Source of the DNA: Planctomycetaceae bacterium
GTDB taxonomy: Bacteria > Planctomycetota > Planctomycetia > Pirellulales > UBA1268
DNA length: 16,386 nt
Reading direction: 5' to 3'
Assembly (NCBI GenBank): GCA_003509235.1
Contig: DONH01000395.1
Span: forward strand, 1 to 16,386
Shown: one piece after another, positions 1-7,984 of the stretch
Layout of the letters: every line of letters begins with the position of its first letter
Position numbering within the stretch: position 1 is the stretch's first letter
Made by a program: the position numbers and the translations under genes
The notes under the pieces: generated by a model
What the model was told of the DNA's origin: nothing
Seen by the model: the letters and a program-made list of their open reading frames with translations, nothing else
The model's database searches: none

Positions 1-1565
1 CGCACCTTCAAGAACACACAGTCCCGCGCAAGGCCCAGCTGATCAGCTGCTGCCTCAATAAGTCGATCGAGCCAGACATCATGCTCAATAGCCGTTCTCT
101 CATGAGGGCGTTCGTATTCGGCTGCGTGCAGCCAATCACCATACCTATCAATCACAAGCGGAATCTCTGGGATATCTCGATCATAGAGACGATATGCCTC
201 GATCCCTTGTTTCCTTGCCCATCGCCCAAGATGACGAGATCTCTTTGCAAGCCGTCTCCGAAAATCACCTATCTGGTCACTTACGCTGCGTGACAATTTT
301 TTCGTTGAAGTGAAACGCTCTGCATCCGATTTTACTGGCGTTTGATTCCTAACAAACGTACCTGATACGTTCTCTCCGTGAACAACTAACTCTATCAACC
401 GACACTCAATTGGACCATTCGAAAGGACTACCCGGCGATATGGCTTCAGCCCAATTGATTTTGCAAGCTCAACTGGTGCGAGCACTCCAGCTCGCCAGCC
501 TGGACACACATTTTTCAACCAGTCACCAATCCTTCGAAATACCGCCCCTGCTCTTGGCTGTGCAAGCCGCTCACCATAAGGCGGGTTAGTGAGCACCAAA
601 CCGGGCCCACCTTCTGGGCTCGCCGCTTCAAAGTGATTGCATGAAAATCTGATGGCATCTGCTACTCCGGCCAATTGAGCCGATTGTTCTGCAATCAGAA
701 CTACGGCAGGATCAAGATCACTTGCATAAAACGTACCTAAAGGTGCCTTGGCTCTATTCTCAAGATCGAAAATAATTTTCCTAGCAAGTTCTCTATCGAA
801 ATCATGGAACCGAAAAAAGCCCTGCTTCCGACTCCTTGCACGCAACAGACCCGGCGCAAGACCAGCCGCTTGGGTTGCAGCCTCAATAACGAACGTCCCT
901 GAACCACACAGTGGATCTATCAGGGGTTCACCCGGTTGCCAGCCTGAAATTCCAAGAATACCAGCAGCCAGAACCTCTGACAGAGGAGCCTCTACTTTCC
1001 CTTTCCTCCAACCACGCTGGTGTAAAGACTGACCCGCTGCATCACGAAACAGAGTTGCTGTTTCTCCGGAAAGATGAAGTGACAGCCGAAGGCTTGCCCC
1101 GTGCAACTGCACATTAGGCCGGCGACCGTGTGCCGCTCGCACGCCATCTACCACTGCGTCCTTAACAACTTGGGAGGCGTAGAGTGAATGATCTATAAAT
1201 GAATCATGGACTCGTGCATCGACTCTCAGTGTTTGAGTCGGACGAAGATGCTTTGCCCAATCTACGCTTGATATCGATTTATAAAGTGATTCTGGTGAAC
1301 TAACAGCGAACCGGCCAAGTGGCTCGAGAATCCGAATAGCTACACGAGACTCCAGCACCGCTCTATACAGCGTCTCTGTTGTTCCAGTGAATTCGATTGT
1401 GCGACGCCCAACTCTTAAATTTGTAGCGCCAAGTTCTGACAACTCTTTCGCCAGCAACCACTCGAGACCATCGAGTGTTCTTGCTGTCAGGCTTGCCGGC
1501 TCATCCGGCTCGCTAGGAAGCAGTGGTCGTGGAGCTGGGGGTACTTCAGGGAAAAGAGTTTCCAT
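1..1565 (-). CDS. rlmL: RlmKL bifunctional 23S rRNA guanine methyltransferase (partial, C-terminus beyond left edge)
   Basis: Modifies 23S rRNA in the cytoplasm. The RlmL half makes m2G2445 and the RlmK half m7G2069 (E. coli numbering), using S-adenosylmethionine. About 521 residues are in the window. The THUMP region is at roughly residues 45-165. The RlmL methyltransferase has the SAM-binding motif DPLCGSGT from D217 and the catalytic NPPYGERL motif from N327. The start of the RlmK half follows, with the family segments EAYRLYDRDIPE and VIDRYGDW and ending at FLKVR. From memory the alignment with E. coli RlmKL (702 aa) is continuous, so about 220 residues of RlmK should lie left of base 1. 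The ATG at 1563-1565 places the usual N-terminal start just before the THUMP domain; I see no good Shine-Dalgarno site. It lies 27 bp downstream of carB on the same strand, so co-transcription is likely. E. coli literature also calls the fused gene rlmKL. The family call is very secure. Confidence 0.95.
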   Translation of the reverse strand, partial: METLFPEVPPAPRPLLPSEPDEPASLTARTLDGLEWLLAKELSELGATNLRVGRRTIEFTGTTETLYRAVLESRVAIRILEPLGRFAVSSPESLYKSISSVDWAKHLRPTQTLRVDARVHDSFIDHSLYASQVVKDAVVDGVRAAHGRRPNVQLHGASLRLSLHLSGETATLFRDAAGQSLHQRGWRKGKVEAPLSEVLAAGILGISGWQPGEPLIDPLCGSGTFVIEAATQAAGLAPGLLRARSRKQGFFRFHDFDRELARKIIFDLENRAKAPLGTFYASDLDPAVVLIAEQSAQLAGVADAIRFSCNHFEAASPEGGPGLVLTNPPYGERLAQPRAGAVFRRIGDWLKNVCPGWRAGVLAPVELAKSIGLKPYRRVVLSNGPIECRLIELVVHGENVSGTFVRNQTPVKSDAERFTSTKKLSRSVSDQIGDFRRRLAKRSRHLGRWARKQGIEAYRLYDRDIPEIPLVIDRYGDWLHAAEYERPHERTAIEHDVWLDRLIEAAADQLGLARDCVFLKV

Positions 1566-1592
1566 TACGTCTGCCAGAACTCTCGTAAAGGC

Positions 1593-4500
1593 TCATCGAT
1601 CAATCGATGCTGTCCCTGCCATAAACCTATCCTGCATTGCCTGCACTTTCATTGGCTCACTTTTCAGGGCCTCCATCGCCCGCACACACGCTTCAGCGGC
1701 CGCAAGTGTCGTTATGCAAGGAACCCCGTAGAGCACACTGGCCGCTCGGATTCTTCCTTCATCAGTGCGAGCACCCTTGCCACGAGGGGTATTGAATATC
1801 AGTTGAACGCGACCATCGATCAAATGATCTATGAGGTTTGGGTGTCCCTCCTGTAATTTCTTGACCGCTTCAACCTCAATTCCAGCTTGCGATAGTGCCT
1901 CAGCGGTACCGGAAGTAGCAATCAATTCAAAGCCCAACTTCACAAGACGTCGAGCTAGGTCCACCATAGATCTTTTTGCCGACTGACTCGCTACGCTCAA
2001 AAATATCTTTCCTGTTTCTGGCAAAACTGTCCCTGCCGCGAGCTGTCCCTTTGCAAAGGCGAGGCTGAAGTTATCGCTCACCCCCATGACCTCACCAGTA
2101 CTTCTCATCTCCGGCCCAAGGGCAATATCAACACCAGCAAACTTGACGAACGGAAACACACTTTCCTTCACGCTAACATGCGAAGGAATAGGATCCGTGA
2201 TGACCCCTTGTTCAGCGAGCGTTTCCCCGGCCATGACCTTTACAGCGATTTTTGCAATCGGCACGCCTGTTGCTTTTGAAACAAAGGGAACTGTTCTACT
2301 CGCTCGTGGATTCACCTCAATGACATATAAGGCATACTCGTCCTCTTCACGCTTTACCGCGAACTGAACGTTCATAAGGCCGACGACCCCAAGGCTCTTG
2401 GCTAAGCTCACAGCAGCCTGCTTGATTTCCGAAACGGTCTGCTCACTCAAATTGTGCGGCGGTATACAACACGCCGAGTCGCCCGAGTGCACACCAGCTT
2501 CCTCTATGTGTTCCATAACTCCGGCTACTATCACATCCGTACCATCACAGATGCAATCAACGTCAACTTCTGTCGCATCCTCAAGAAAACGATCTATTAA
2601 TACTGGTTGCCCTTGAGCAACTATAAATGCTTCTGCCACAAATCTTTCAAACTGAGATTGGTCATAACAAATTTCCATTGCACGACCACCGAGTACAAAG
2701 CTTGGGCGAACCAAGGAAGGAAAACCAATCCTGGAAACCTCCTTGCGTGCTTGCTCAAGGGTACGAGCAATTCCACTTGCAGGCTGCTTCAGATTCAGTC
2801 GGTCCAGAAGCTCACGAAACTTTTCACGATCCTCTGCTTCTTCGATCGTGTCAACGCTTGTCCCGATGATTGGTAGACCTGCGGCAGCAAGTGCTCTTGC
2901 CAGATTAAGCGGAGTCTGCCCACCAAGCTGAACAATAACTCCATCAGGATTAATACGGTCCGCGATATTCAGTACATCTTCACTTGTCAAAGGCTCAAAA
3001 AACAACAGGTCACTCGTGTCATAATCGGTGCTAACTGTCTCGGGGTTTGAGTTCACCATTACACTCTCAATCCCTAATTCTCGCAGCGCAAAACTTGCAT
3101 GGCAGCAGCAGTAATCGAATTCGATCCCCTGCCCAATTCTGTTAGGCCCACCTCCAAGTATCATGACTCGCTTTACACCATCTGTTTTTGGCGGCGTCTC
3201 GTCTTCATCCTCCCACGTTGAATAGTAGTAAGGAGTTTCAGCCTCAAACTCTGCAGCACAGGTATCGACTGCCTTAAACGTAGCGACAATCCCTCGCGAT
3301 TTCCTGTTCTCTCGGACGTCGAGTTCCACCTCTCCCAAGAGAGTCGCTAACTGGCGATCTGAAAACCCTGCCTGCTTTGCCTGGCGAAGCGTTGTGTCAT
3401 CAATACCCTTTAGGCTCCCGGCATCTCGAACGCGTTGCTCTAACTCAACAATTTGTAACAACTGATCCAAGAACCATCGATCAATGCCCGTCAGCGCATA
3501 TAGTTCTTCCACACCCAAACCAGCTAAAATTGCATACCGTAAGAACCAAACTCTGTCCGGATCAGGCCGGGCAACTCTTGCACGAATATCATCAATTGAT
3601 GGTTGTGTTGGCGTACCCCAAAGGTCTTTTCCATCGCTACCAAAGCCAAACGATCCTACTTCAAGTCCTCGCAGTGCTTTTTGAAATGCTTCCTTAAAAG
3701 TGCGGCCTATTGCCATTGTTTCCCCAACACTCTTCATTTGAGTGGACAGCCTGCTATCAGCTTCAGGGAATTTCTCGAATGCAAAACGAGGCACTTTTAC
3801 TACAACATAATCGATTGAGGGTTCAAAACAGGCCTTTGTTTTCCGTGTAATATCGTTCGCCAACTCGTGGAGTCGCCACCCTACGGCAAGTTTGGCTGCT
3901 ATTTTTGCGATCGGAAAACCGGTCGCCTTACTGGCAAGCGCCGACGACCGACTCACTCGAGGATTCATCTCGATAACAATCATGCGACCCGTATCAGGAT
4001 GAACTGCAAATTGGATATTCGAGCCTCCCGTCTCAACACCTATTGCACGAATTACTGCAAAACTTGCATCTCGCATGAGCTGATACTGACGATCAGTGAG
4101 AGTCATGGCCGGGGCGACAGTGATTGAATCACCAGTGTGAACACCGCAAGGGTCAAAATTCTCGATAGAACAAATGACAACTGCGTTATCATCTGCATCT
4201 CGCATGACCTCCATCTCATATTCTTTCCATCCAAGAATTGACTCTTCAACGAGTACCTCACTTACTGGCGAAAGATCAAGACCACGCTGCACCTTCTGAT
4301 CAAACTCTTCACGGTTGTACGCAACACCTGAACCAGATCCACCCAATGTAAAACTCGGGCGAATGACTGCTGGCAAACCTATCTCGGAAAGTATTTCCCG
4401 CGCCTCTGAAAGAGACTTCACAAGCTGTCCACGACAGGTATCCAGACCGATTTTCTCCATCGTCGACTTGAACTGTTCTCGATCTTCTCCTCGTTGAATT

Positions 4501-4865
4501 GCTTCAGCCCTTGCGCCAATCATCTCGACGCCATACTTCTTAAGAACGCCATGGTGTTCAAGCTCCATGGCCAAGTTCAGTGCGGTCTGCCCCCCCAACG
4601 TCGGAAGGACAGCATCTGGCTTTTCTTTAGCGATGACCTTTTCCAATACTTGCCACGTAAGGGGTTCGATATATGTTCGATCTGCAGTCTCCGGGTCAGT
4701 CATGATGGTCGCTGGATTTGAATTGACCAGCACTACTCGGTACCCATCATCTCTCAGAGACTTACAGGCTTGTGTACCTGAATAGTCAAATTCACAGGCT
4801 TGACCAATGACAATTGGTCCAGAGCCGATCAATAAAATAGTGCGAAGGTCATCGCGGCGGGGCAT
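1593..4865 (-). CDS. carB: carbamoyl-phosphate synthase large subunit
   Basis: Makes carbamoyl phosphate from bicarbonate, ammonia (supplied by the CarA glutaminase) and two ATP, for pyrimidine and arginine synthesis. The 1090-residue product is slightly longer than E. coli CarB (1073). The two homologous halves are plain. Half 1 begins with [17 protein letters not shown] near residue 14 and has an ATP-grasp domain at about 128-330. The oligomerisation domain covers about 400-560. Half 2 begins at M568 with [18 protein letters not shown] and has the second ATP-grasp at about 690-880. An MGS-like allosteric domain starts near G952 (GKIFLSVAS) and holds [10 protein letters not shown] and [11 protein letters not shown]. 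No truncation or frameshift is seen. The ATG at 4863-4865 gives the family-standard N-terminus [14 protein letters not shown]. No carA is present in the window, so the small subunit must be encoded elsewhere. The gene is followed by rlmKL and is divergent from ahpD. Confidence 0.98.
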   Translation of the reverse strand: MPRRDDLRTILLIGSGPIVIGQACEFDYSGTQACKSLRDDGYRVVLVNSNPATIMTDPETADRTYIEPLTWQVLEKVIAKEKPDAVLPTLGGQTALNLAMELEHHGVLKKYGVEMIGARAEAIQRGEDREQFKSTMEKIGLDTCRGQLVKSLSEAREILSEIGLPAVIRPSFTLGGSGSGVAYNREEFDQKVQRGLDLSPVSEVLVEESILGWKEYEMEVMRDADDNAVVICSIENFDPCGVHTGDSITVAPAMTLTDRQYQLMRDASFAVIRAIGVETGGSNIQFAVHPDTGRMIVIEMNPRVSRSSALASKATGFPIAKIAAKLAVGWRLHELANDITRKTKACFEPSIDYVVVKVPRFAFEKFPEADSRLSTQMKSVGETMAIGRTFKEAFQKALRGLEVGSFGFGSDGKDLWGTPTQPSIDDIRARVARPDPDRVWFLRYAILAGLGVEELYALTGIDRWFLDQLLQIVELEQRVRDAGSLKGIDDTTLRQAKQAGFSDRQLATLLGEVELDVRENRKSRGIVATFKAVDTCAAEFEAETPYYYSTWEDEDETPPKTDGVKRVMILGGGPNRIGQGIEFDYCCCHASFALRELGIESVMVNSNPETVSTDYDTSDLLFFEPLTSEDVLNIADRINPDGVIVQLGGQTPLNLARALAAAGLPIIGTSVDTIEEAEDREKFRELLDRLNLKQPASGIARTLEQARKEVSRIGFPSLVRPSFVLGGRAMEICYDQSQFERFVAEAFIVAQGQPVLIDRFLEDATEVDVDCICDGTDVIVAGVMEHIEEAGVHSGDSACCIPPHNLSEQTVSEIKQAAVSLAKSLGVVGLMNVQFAVKREEDEYALYVIEVNPRASRTVPFVSKATGVPIAKIAVKVMAGETLAEQGVITDPIPSHVSVKESVFPFVKFAGVDIALGPEMRSTGEVMGVSDNFSLAFAKGQLAAGTVLPETGKIFLSVASQSAKRSMVDLARRLVKLGFELIATSGTAEALSQAGIEVEAVKKLQEGHPNLIDHLIDGRVQLIFNTPRGKGARTDEGRIRAASVLYGVPCITTLAAAEACVRAMEALKSEPMKVQAMQDRFMAGTASIDR

Positions 4866-4906
4866 ATGGCAGGGTCTTTATCGAGGTAAAAAAACAAATT
4901 TTGCCG

Positions 4907-4936
4907 ACTCTAGCATCCAAACCCCTATTCGTTCAA
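4907..4936 (-). promoter_or_regulatory. possible sigma70-type promoter for carB
   Basis: On the minus strand TTGAAC (complement of 4931-4936) is followed after 18 bp by TAGAGT (complement of 4907-4912). This resembles -35 and -10 boxes, and would give a leader of about 35 nt before the carB start at 4865. The -10 match is only 4 of 6, so this is a weak, motif-only call within the 130-bp carB/ahpD divergent region. Confidence 0.25.
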
Positions 4937-4944
4937 TAAATGGC

Positions 4945-4950
4945 TACAAT
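4945..4950 (+). promoter_or_regulatory. possible -10 box for ahpD
   Basis: TACAAT matches the sigma70 -10 consensus at 5 of 6 positions and lies about 46 bp before the ahpD start codon. No convincing -35 hexamer is found at 16-18 bp upstream, so this would be an activator-dependent or atypical promoter if real. Confidence 0.25.
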
Positions 4951-4980
4951 TCACGGGAAACCCACTTCATTTGCCTCCCA

Positions 4981-4985
4981 AGGAG
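4981..4985 (+). promoter_or_regulatory. Shine-Dalgarno site of ahpD
   Basis: AGGAG lies 10 nt before the ATG at 4996. It is one of the clearest ribosome binding sites in the window, and it fixes the start inside a longer open frame that reaches back into carB. Confidence 0.7.
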
Positions 4986-4995
4986 AAAAATCAAC

Positions 4996-5538
4996 ATGTC
5001 GATCCCAACTCCTGCCCTCGACAAACTGAGTGAAACGCTGCCGGATGAACTGAAAGATATACGGCTTAATCTATCGACCGTTTTAACGGGAGAACACCTT
5101 GAACCATCGCAGTCCCTTGGAATAGCGCTTGCCTGTGGTTTTTTTGTTCGGTCAAAGGAATTTGTTTCGGCCTTACAGGCAGACCTCAAAGATGCATTAG
5201 GGGATAACAGTGAACCAATCATCAGTGATGCCAGAGCTGCTGGGGGAATAATGGCAATGAATACAGTCTATTACCGCTTTCGACATATGATCGGCAAGGA
5301 GAGCTATTCAGCGAGACCAGCACGTCTTCGAATGAATCGGATGAATCAGCCAACAACCACAAAAGCGGACTTTGAACTCATGAGCCTCGGATGCGCCGCA
5401 CTCGCAGGATGCGAAATGTGCCTCAAAAGCCATGAATCAAGCCTGCTTCAACTCAACCTGAGTGAAGAGGCTTGTCACGATGCAATTCGAATCGCCGCCG
5501 TGGTCAACGCCATCGTTGTTGGAATTATCAATGAGTGA
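4996..5538 (+). CDS. ahpD: AhpD-type alkylhydroperoxidase (carboxymuconolactone decarboxylase fold)
   Basis: The 180-residue product matches AhpD of Mycobacterium tuberculosis (177 aa) over its length: the N-terminus LPDELKDIRLNLSTVL, the MNTVYYRFRHMIG helix and the RMNRM region all have counterparts. The catalytic set is conserved with identical spacing: E127, C139, C142 and H146, where M. tuberculosis AhpD has Glu118, Cys130, Cys133 and His137. AhpD is a cytoplasmic thiol-dependent peroxidase that can also recycle AhpC. The CxxC pair forms the redox disulfide and Glu/His relay the proton. The start is chosen by the AGGAG site 10 nt upstream; an upstream extension of the frame would overlap carB and has no family support. 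No ahpC neighbours it. The gene is transcribed divergently from carB and ends exactly against the DUF971 gene. The peroxidase role is inferred from family. Confidence 0.9.
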   Translation: MSIPTPALDKLSETLPDELKDIRLNLSTVLTGEHLEPSQSLGIALACGFFVRSKEFVSALQADLKDALGDNSEPIISDARAAGGIMAMNTVYYRFRHMIGKESYSARPARLRMNRMNQPTTTKADFELMSLGCAALAGCEMCLKSHESSLLQLNLSEEACHDAIRIAAVVNAIVVGIINE

Positions 5539-5895
5539 TCATCCCAATTCATGCAGATACTCCAGGGTATAGATACCACTGTCGTGCCCGTCCGAAAAAA
5601 AAACTTTGTACGCATACTGCCCAACAGGCTCCATAGTACTGACTGCCATCTCAACAACGTCTGCAGGCTGAAGGACTTGAAGAGGGTTCGTATCTGTTGG
5701 AACTGTTCGCTTTTCTCGACAGGTAGCACAGGGACAGGCATCACGAAGGAATTGTGGCGTATAAACGGATTTCATGCCGTCACTCCAATCAATTTCAATG
5801 CCACCATCGTTACGACGACGGATGGCTAAAGGTCGGTAATCACTCAATCGAAGTGCCCTTTCAAGTAACTGGTTAAAGCTTTTTTCGGTTATCAA
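5539..5895 (-). CDS. DUF971 domain protein
   Basis: Small protein of up to 118 residues matching DUF971, the domain also found at the N-terminus of gamma-butyrobetaine hydroxylases. The core is visible as an IRRRNDGGIEIDWSDG strand pair (about 25-40), then YTPQFLRDACPCATC with three cysteines (C54, C56, C59), then a C-terminal VGQYAYKVFFSDGHDSGIYT (91-110). The cysteine cluster could bind metal; in DUF971 proteins the role is not settled. The longest frame starts with TTG at 5893-5895, inside the last 23 nt of the upstream ligase gene, which suggests translational coupling. Another TTG at residue 17 would also keep the whole domain, and the first internal ATG (residue 41) would cut it. The start is therefore uncertain, the family call firm. 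Confidence 0.85.
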   Translation of the reverse strand: MITEKSFNQLLERALRLSDYRPLAIRRRNDGGIEIDWSDGMKSVYTPQFLRDACPCATCREKRTVPTDTNPLQVLQPADVVEMAVSTMEPVGQYAYKVFFSDGHDSGIYTLEYLHELG

Positions 5896-7174
5896 TTACT
5901 CTTCGAGCCTTGCCTTCAAATCGAGGCAGCGTACCGACAGAAACGTTCGTGACGTCTACTCGAAGACCAAGCCGAACATGTAACTCCTGAGCAACCCGAT
6001 CAGGTGCAGAGAGGCGATCCTCTATCTCGATGCTTATTACATCCAGATTTTCCTCACGATTGACGGTGAGCCTGTACTCAAGAACCTCCGAAAATCCTCG
6101 GATAATATTCTCTACCGCAGATGGAAAAACGTTCACTCCTCTGACGACCAACATGTCATCCGATCGACCCAGAATTCCGCCTTTGAGCCAAACCCTCGGT
6201 GACCGACCCGCTGCGATCTCTTGTTCTGTTGGCCACACGGGATGAACAACATCACCTGTTCGATAACGAATCACTGGACAGCCATTTCGTCCAAGTGTGG
6301 TCAGCACAAGTTCTGCTGACTCTCCCTCTCTCACAGGTTGACCTGTTGAGATGTCGAGAAATTCTGGATGAAACCAGTCCTCCAACACCTCAAGCCCCGA
6401 GTGTTCAAACCACCCAACGCCCCATGGGCCAATCTCCGTCGCGCCAGCATGATCAAGTACATCAGCGCCCCAGGCTGAGCTAATCCGTTGCCGAACTGCT
6501 TCCAGAGAGCCGCCTGGTTCCCCAGCAACAAGAACGCAACGAATTGTCGACGTAGACGTTTCGTACCCTTGCTCTCGAGCCACTTCTGCTAAATGCAGCG
6601 CGTACGTTGGAGTCGCCACGAGGACTTTTGACTTTGTTTTTCTTATAAGTTCCAAGCGAGCAACACTCGACAACCCTCCTGAGGGGATCGCGCGCCCGCC
6701 GCTTGCCACTGCACCTTCGAAGGCACTCCAAAAGCCAATGTACGGGCCGAAGGAAGCCGCGACAAAAACTGGTTCACCGGCCTGGAGTTCTGCTCGTGAA
6801 TAAATTGACTTCCAGCATGACATCCACCAATTCCAATCATCTTCTGTGTCCCAGATCTGAAGCGGATGGCCACTGGTGCCACTTGTCTGGTGAAACCGAA
6901 CATACTTTTGGTCACTCCACGTTCTGTTTCGAGCAGAAAATGTATTCTCTCTCCCAACAAGTTCGGACTTTACTGTACACGGAAAATCAGTAAGTTGCTC
7001 GAACGATTGGACCGGCGTTGTATATCCGGAGAATTTTTCACGATAGAAGCTATTCGCAGGAAGTACTTCTGCGAACATGGCATTCAAGCGGTGAAGTTTT
7101 ATTGCCTCAAGTTGCTGACGGGAGCGAAAAGCGTCTTTTTCAAATAATGGAGACATGGCCCTATTATGCCACAT
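5873..7174 (-). CDS. PaaK-like (phenylacetate-CoA ligase family) adenylate-forming enzyme
   Basis: A 433-residue member of the ANL superfamily, PaaK branch, close to the usual PaaK length (about 430-440). Such enzymes activate a carboxylic acid with ATP and transfer the acyl group to CoA or another thiol. Core motifs appear in order: the ATP loop HQTSGTSGHP (95-104), HAGATEIGP (242-250), VIRYRTGDVV (301-310), GRSDDMLVVRGVNVFPSAVE (336-355) and the C-terminal catalytic lysine region FEGKARRV (419-426). No signal peptide or membrane helix is seen. The start could be ATG 7174 or the in-frame ATG at 7156; neither has a clear ribosome binding site, and both precede the conserved region. No other phenylacetate degradation gene is nearby, so the acid substrate cannot be told; I give no gene symbol. 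It sits 22 bp after the PEGA gene and overlaps the DUF971 gene by 23 nt, so the three probably form one operon. Confidence 0.88.
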   Translation of the reverse strand: MWHNRAMSPLFEKDAFRSRQQLEAIKLHRLNAMFAEVLPANSFYREKFSGYTTPVQSFEQLTDFPCTVKSELVGRENTFSARNRTWSDQKYVRFHQTSGTSGHPLQIWDTEDDWNWWMSCWKSIYSRAELQAGEPVFVAASFGPYIGFWSAFEGAVASGGRAIPSGGLSSVARLELIRKTKSKVLVATPTYALHLAEVAREQGYETSTSTIRCVLVAGEPGGSLEAVRQRISSAWGADVLDHAGATEIGPWGVGWFEHSGLEVLEDWFHPEFLDISTGQPVREGESAELVLTTLGRNGCPVIRYRTGDVVHPVWPTEQEIAAGRSPRVWLKGGILGRSDDMLVVRGVNVFPSAVENIIRGFSEVLEYRLTVNREENLDVISIEIEDRLSAPDRVAQELHVRLGLRVDVTNVSVGTLPRFEGKARRVIDNRKKL

Positions 7175-7196
7175 AACTTCAACTACTCATCCGTAT

Positions 7197-7820
7197 TTAT
7201 TGCGGTAACGGGAACACCGTGCCGGTCGTTGGTGGTGGAAGTGGCTCAACTGGAGCCTGTGGCAACACGTTTGGCGAGGCAGAATTTGTACCTCGCGAGA
7301 ATGTTGGAGGTGGTACGGCAACGGGAGCTACCGGAACCGGCGGCCCGCTTCCGGCAGACCGTCTTGCTAACTCGGCTCGGCTAACAACTGTCTCCGCAGG
7401 AACAGTCCCAGCAGGGACCATTGCGAGGTCGACAACACGCTCATCCCGAATTTCCCAGGGCCACAGATTCTCAGTCACAAAATCAAGAGGAAAGATCTCG
7501 TACCAAGGGACTGGAAATGGCTGTTGAACAGTGAGGGTATCGTACCCATCTTTAATGAGTCGAATTTTTCTTGTGCCGTAATAAACAAAGTCCGTAGACA
7601 CCGGCGTTGTCCCAATCTGATAATCATCAACATAAACAAGCGCACCTGGGGGATTACTCCTGACCGTCATTCGCCGCTGGACACAGCCAATTGACACCAG
7701 AAGAACAACCGTAACCCAAAGCATTATGCCTAATGAAGGTGCTCTCCACAGGGAATGACCTAAACACAACCCGGATCGTGCCTTAGCAGGTAACGAATTT
7801 TCGCGGTGCCTGATCATCAT
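7197..7820 (-). CDS. PEGA-domain lipoprotein
   Basis: Predicted envelope lipoprotein of 207 residues. A hydrophobic stretch MLWVTVVLLVSIG precedes C46 in a lipobox-compatible context (VSIGC). A PEGA domain follows at about 51-103, with the family signature SNPPGALVYVDDYQIGTTPVS and YYGTRKIRLIKDGYDTL. PEGA domains are short surface-associated beta modules of uncertain role. The last ~50 residues are rich in proline, valine and alanine and look disordered, perhaps spanning the periplasm or surface. The open frame goes on upstream to a TTG at 7889. I chose the tandem ATG at 7820/7817, which leaves a long basic n-region (about 30 residues). The ATG at 7724 would give a very short signal without positive charge. 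The gene heads the minus-strand set with the ligase and DUF971 and is divergent from the phosphatase gene. Closely similar lipoproteins are common in planctomycetes; function unknown. Confidence 0.82.
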   Translation of the reverse strand: MMIRHRENSLPAKARSGLCLGHSLWRAPSLGIMLWVTVVLLVSIGCVQRRMTVRSNPPGALVYVDDYQIGTTPVSTDFVYYGTRKIRLIKDGYDTLTVQQPFPVPWYEIFPLDFVTENLWPWEIRDERVVDLAMVPAGTVPAETVVSRAELARRSAGSGPPVPVAPVAVPPPTFSRGTNSASPNVLPQAPVEPLPPPTTGTVFPLPQ

Positions 7821-7984
7821 AGCCCTAAGACTAGGGCGATTTATTTGATCAAACCAGACCAGATCGACGTTCTGTGCCACCCAAAACAATGATTTGGATT
7901 AAGAAATTTCCCCCCAATCCTGCTACATTTCTTACTTTGACTACGTTGCTACGAAGGCAGCGTATGGGACACCGTTCATCGTGA

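Noticed and set aside
748..1117. Two overlapping plus-strand open frames (748-1032 and 911-1117) opposite rlmKL
   Set aside because: They lie antisense to the conserved RlmL methyltransferase core, have no recognisable domain and no ribosome binding site.
4807..4995. Upstream extension of the ahpD frame
   Set aside because: It overlaps carB, adds 63 residues without family counterpart, and the AGGAG site points to 4996.
7822..7837. Small hairpin GCCCTA-AGAC-TAGGGC upstream of the PEGA gene
   Set aside because: A 6-bp stem is expected by chance a few times in the intergenic DNA of a window this size, and its site suggests no function.
7938..7975. TTGACT as a -35 box for the phosphatase gene
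   Set aside because: No acceptable -10 box follows at 16-18 bp; the nearest candidate (TATGGG at 20 bp) is poor.
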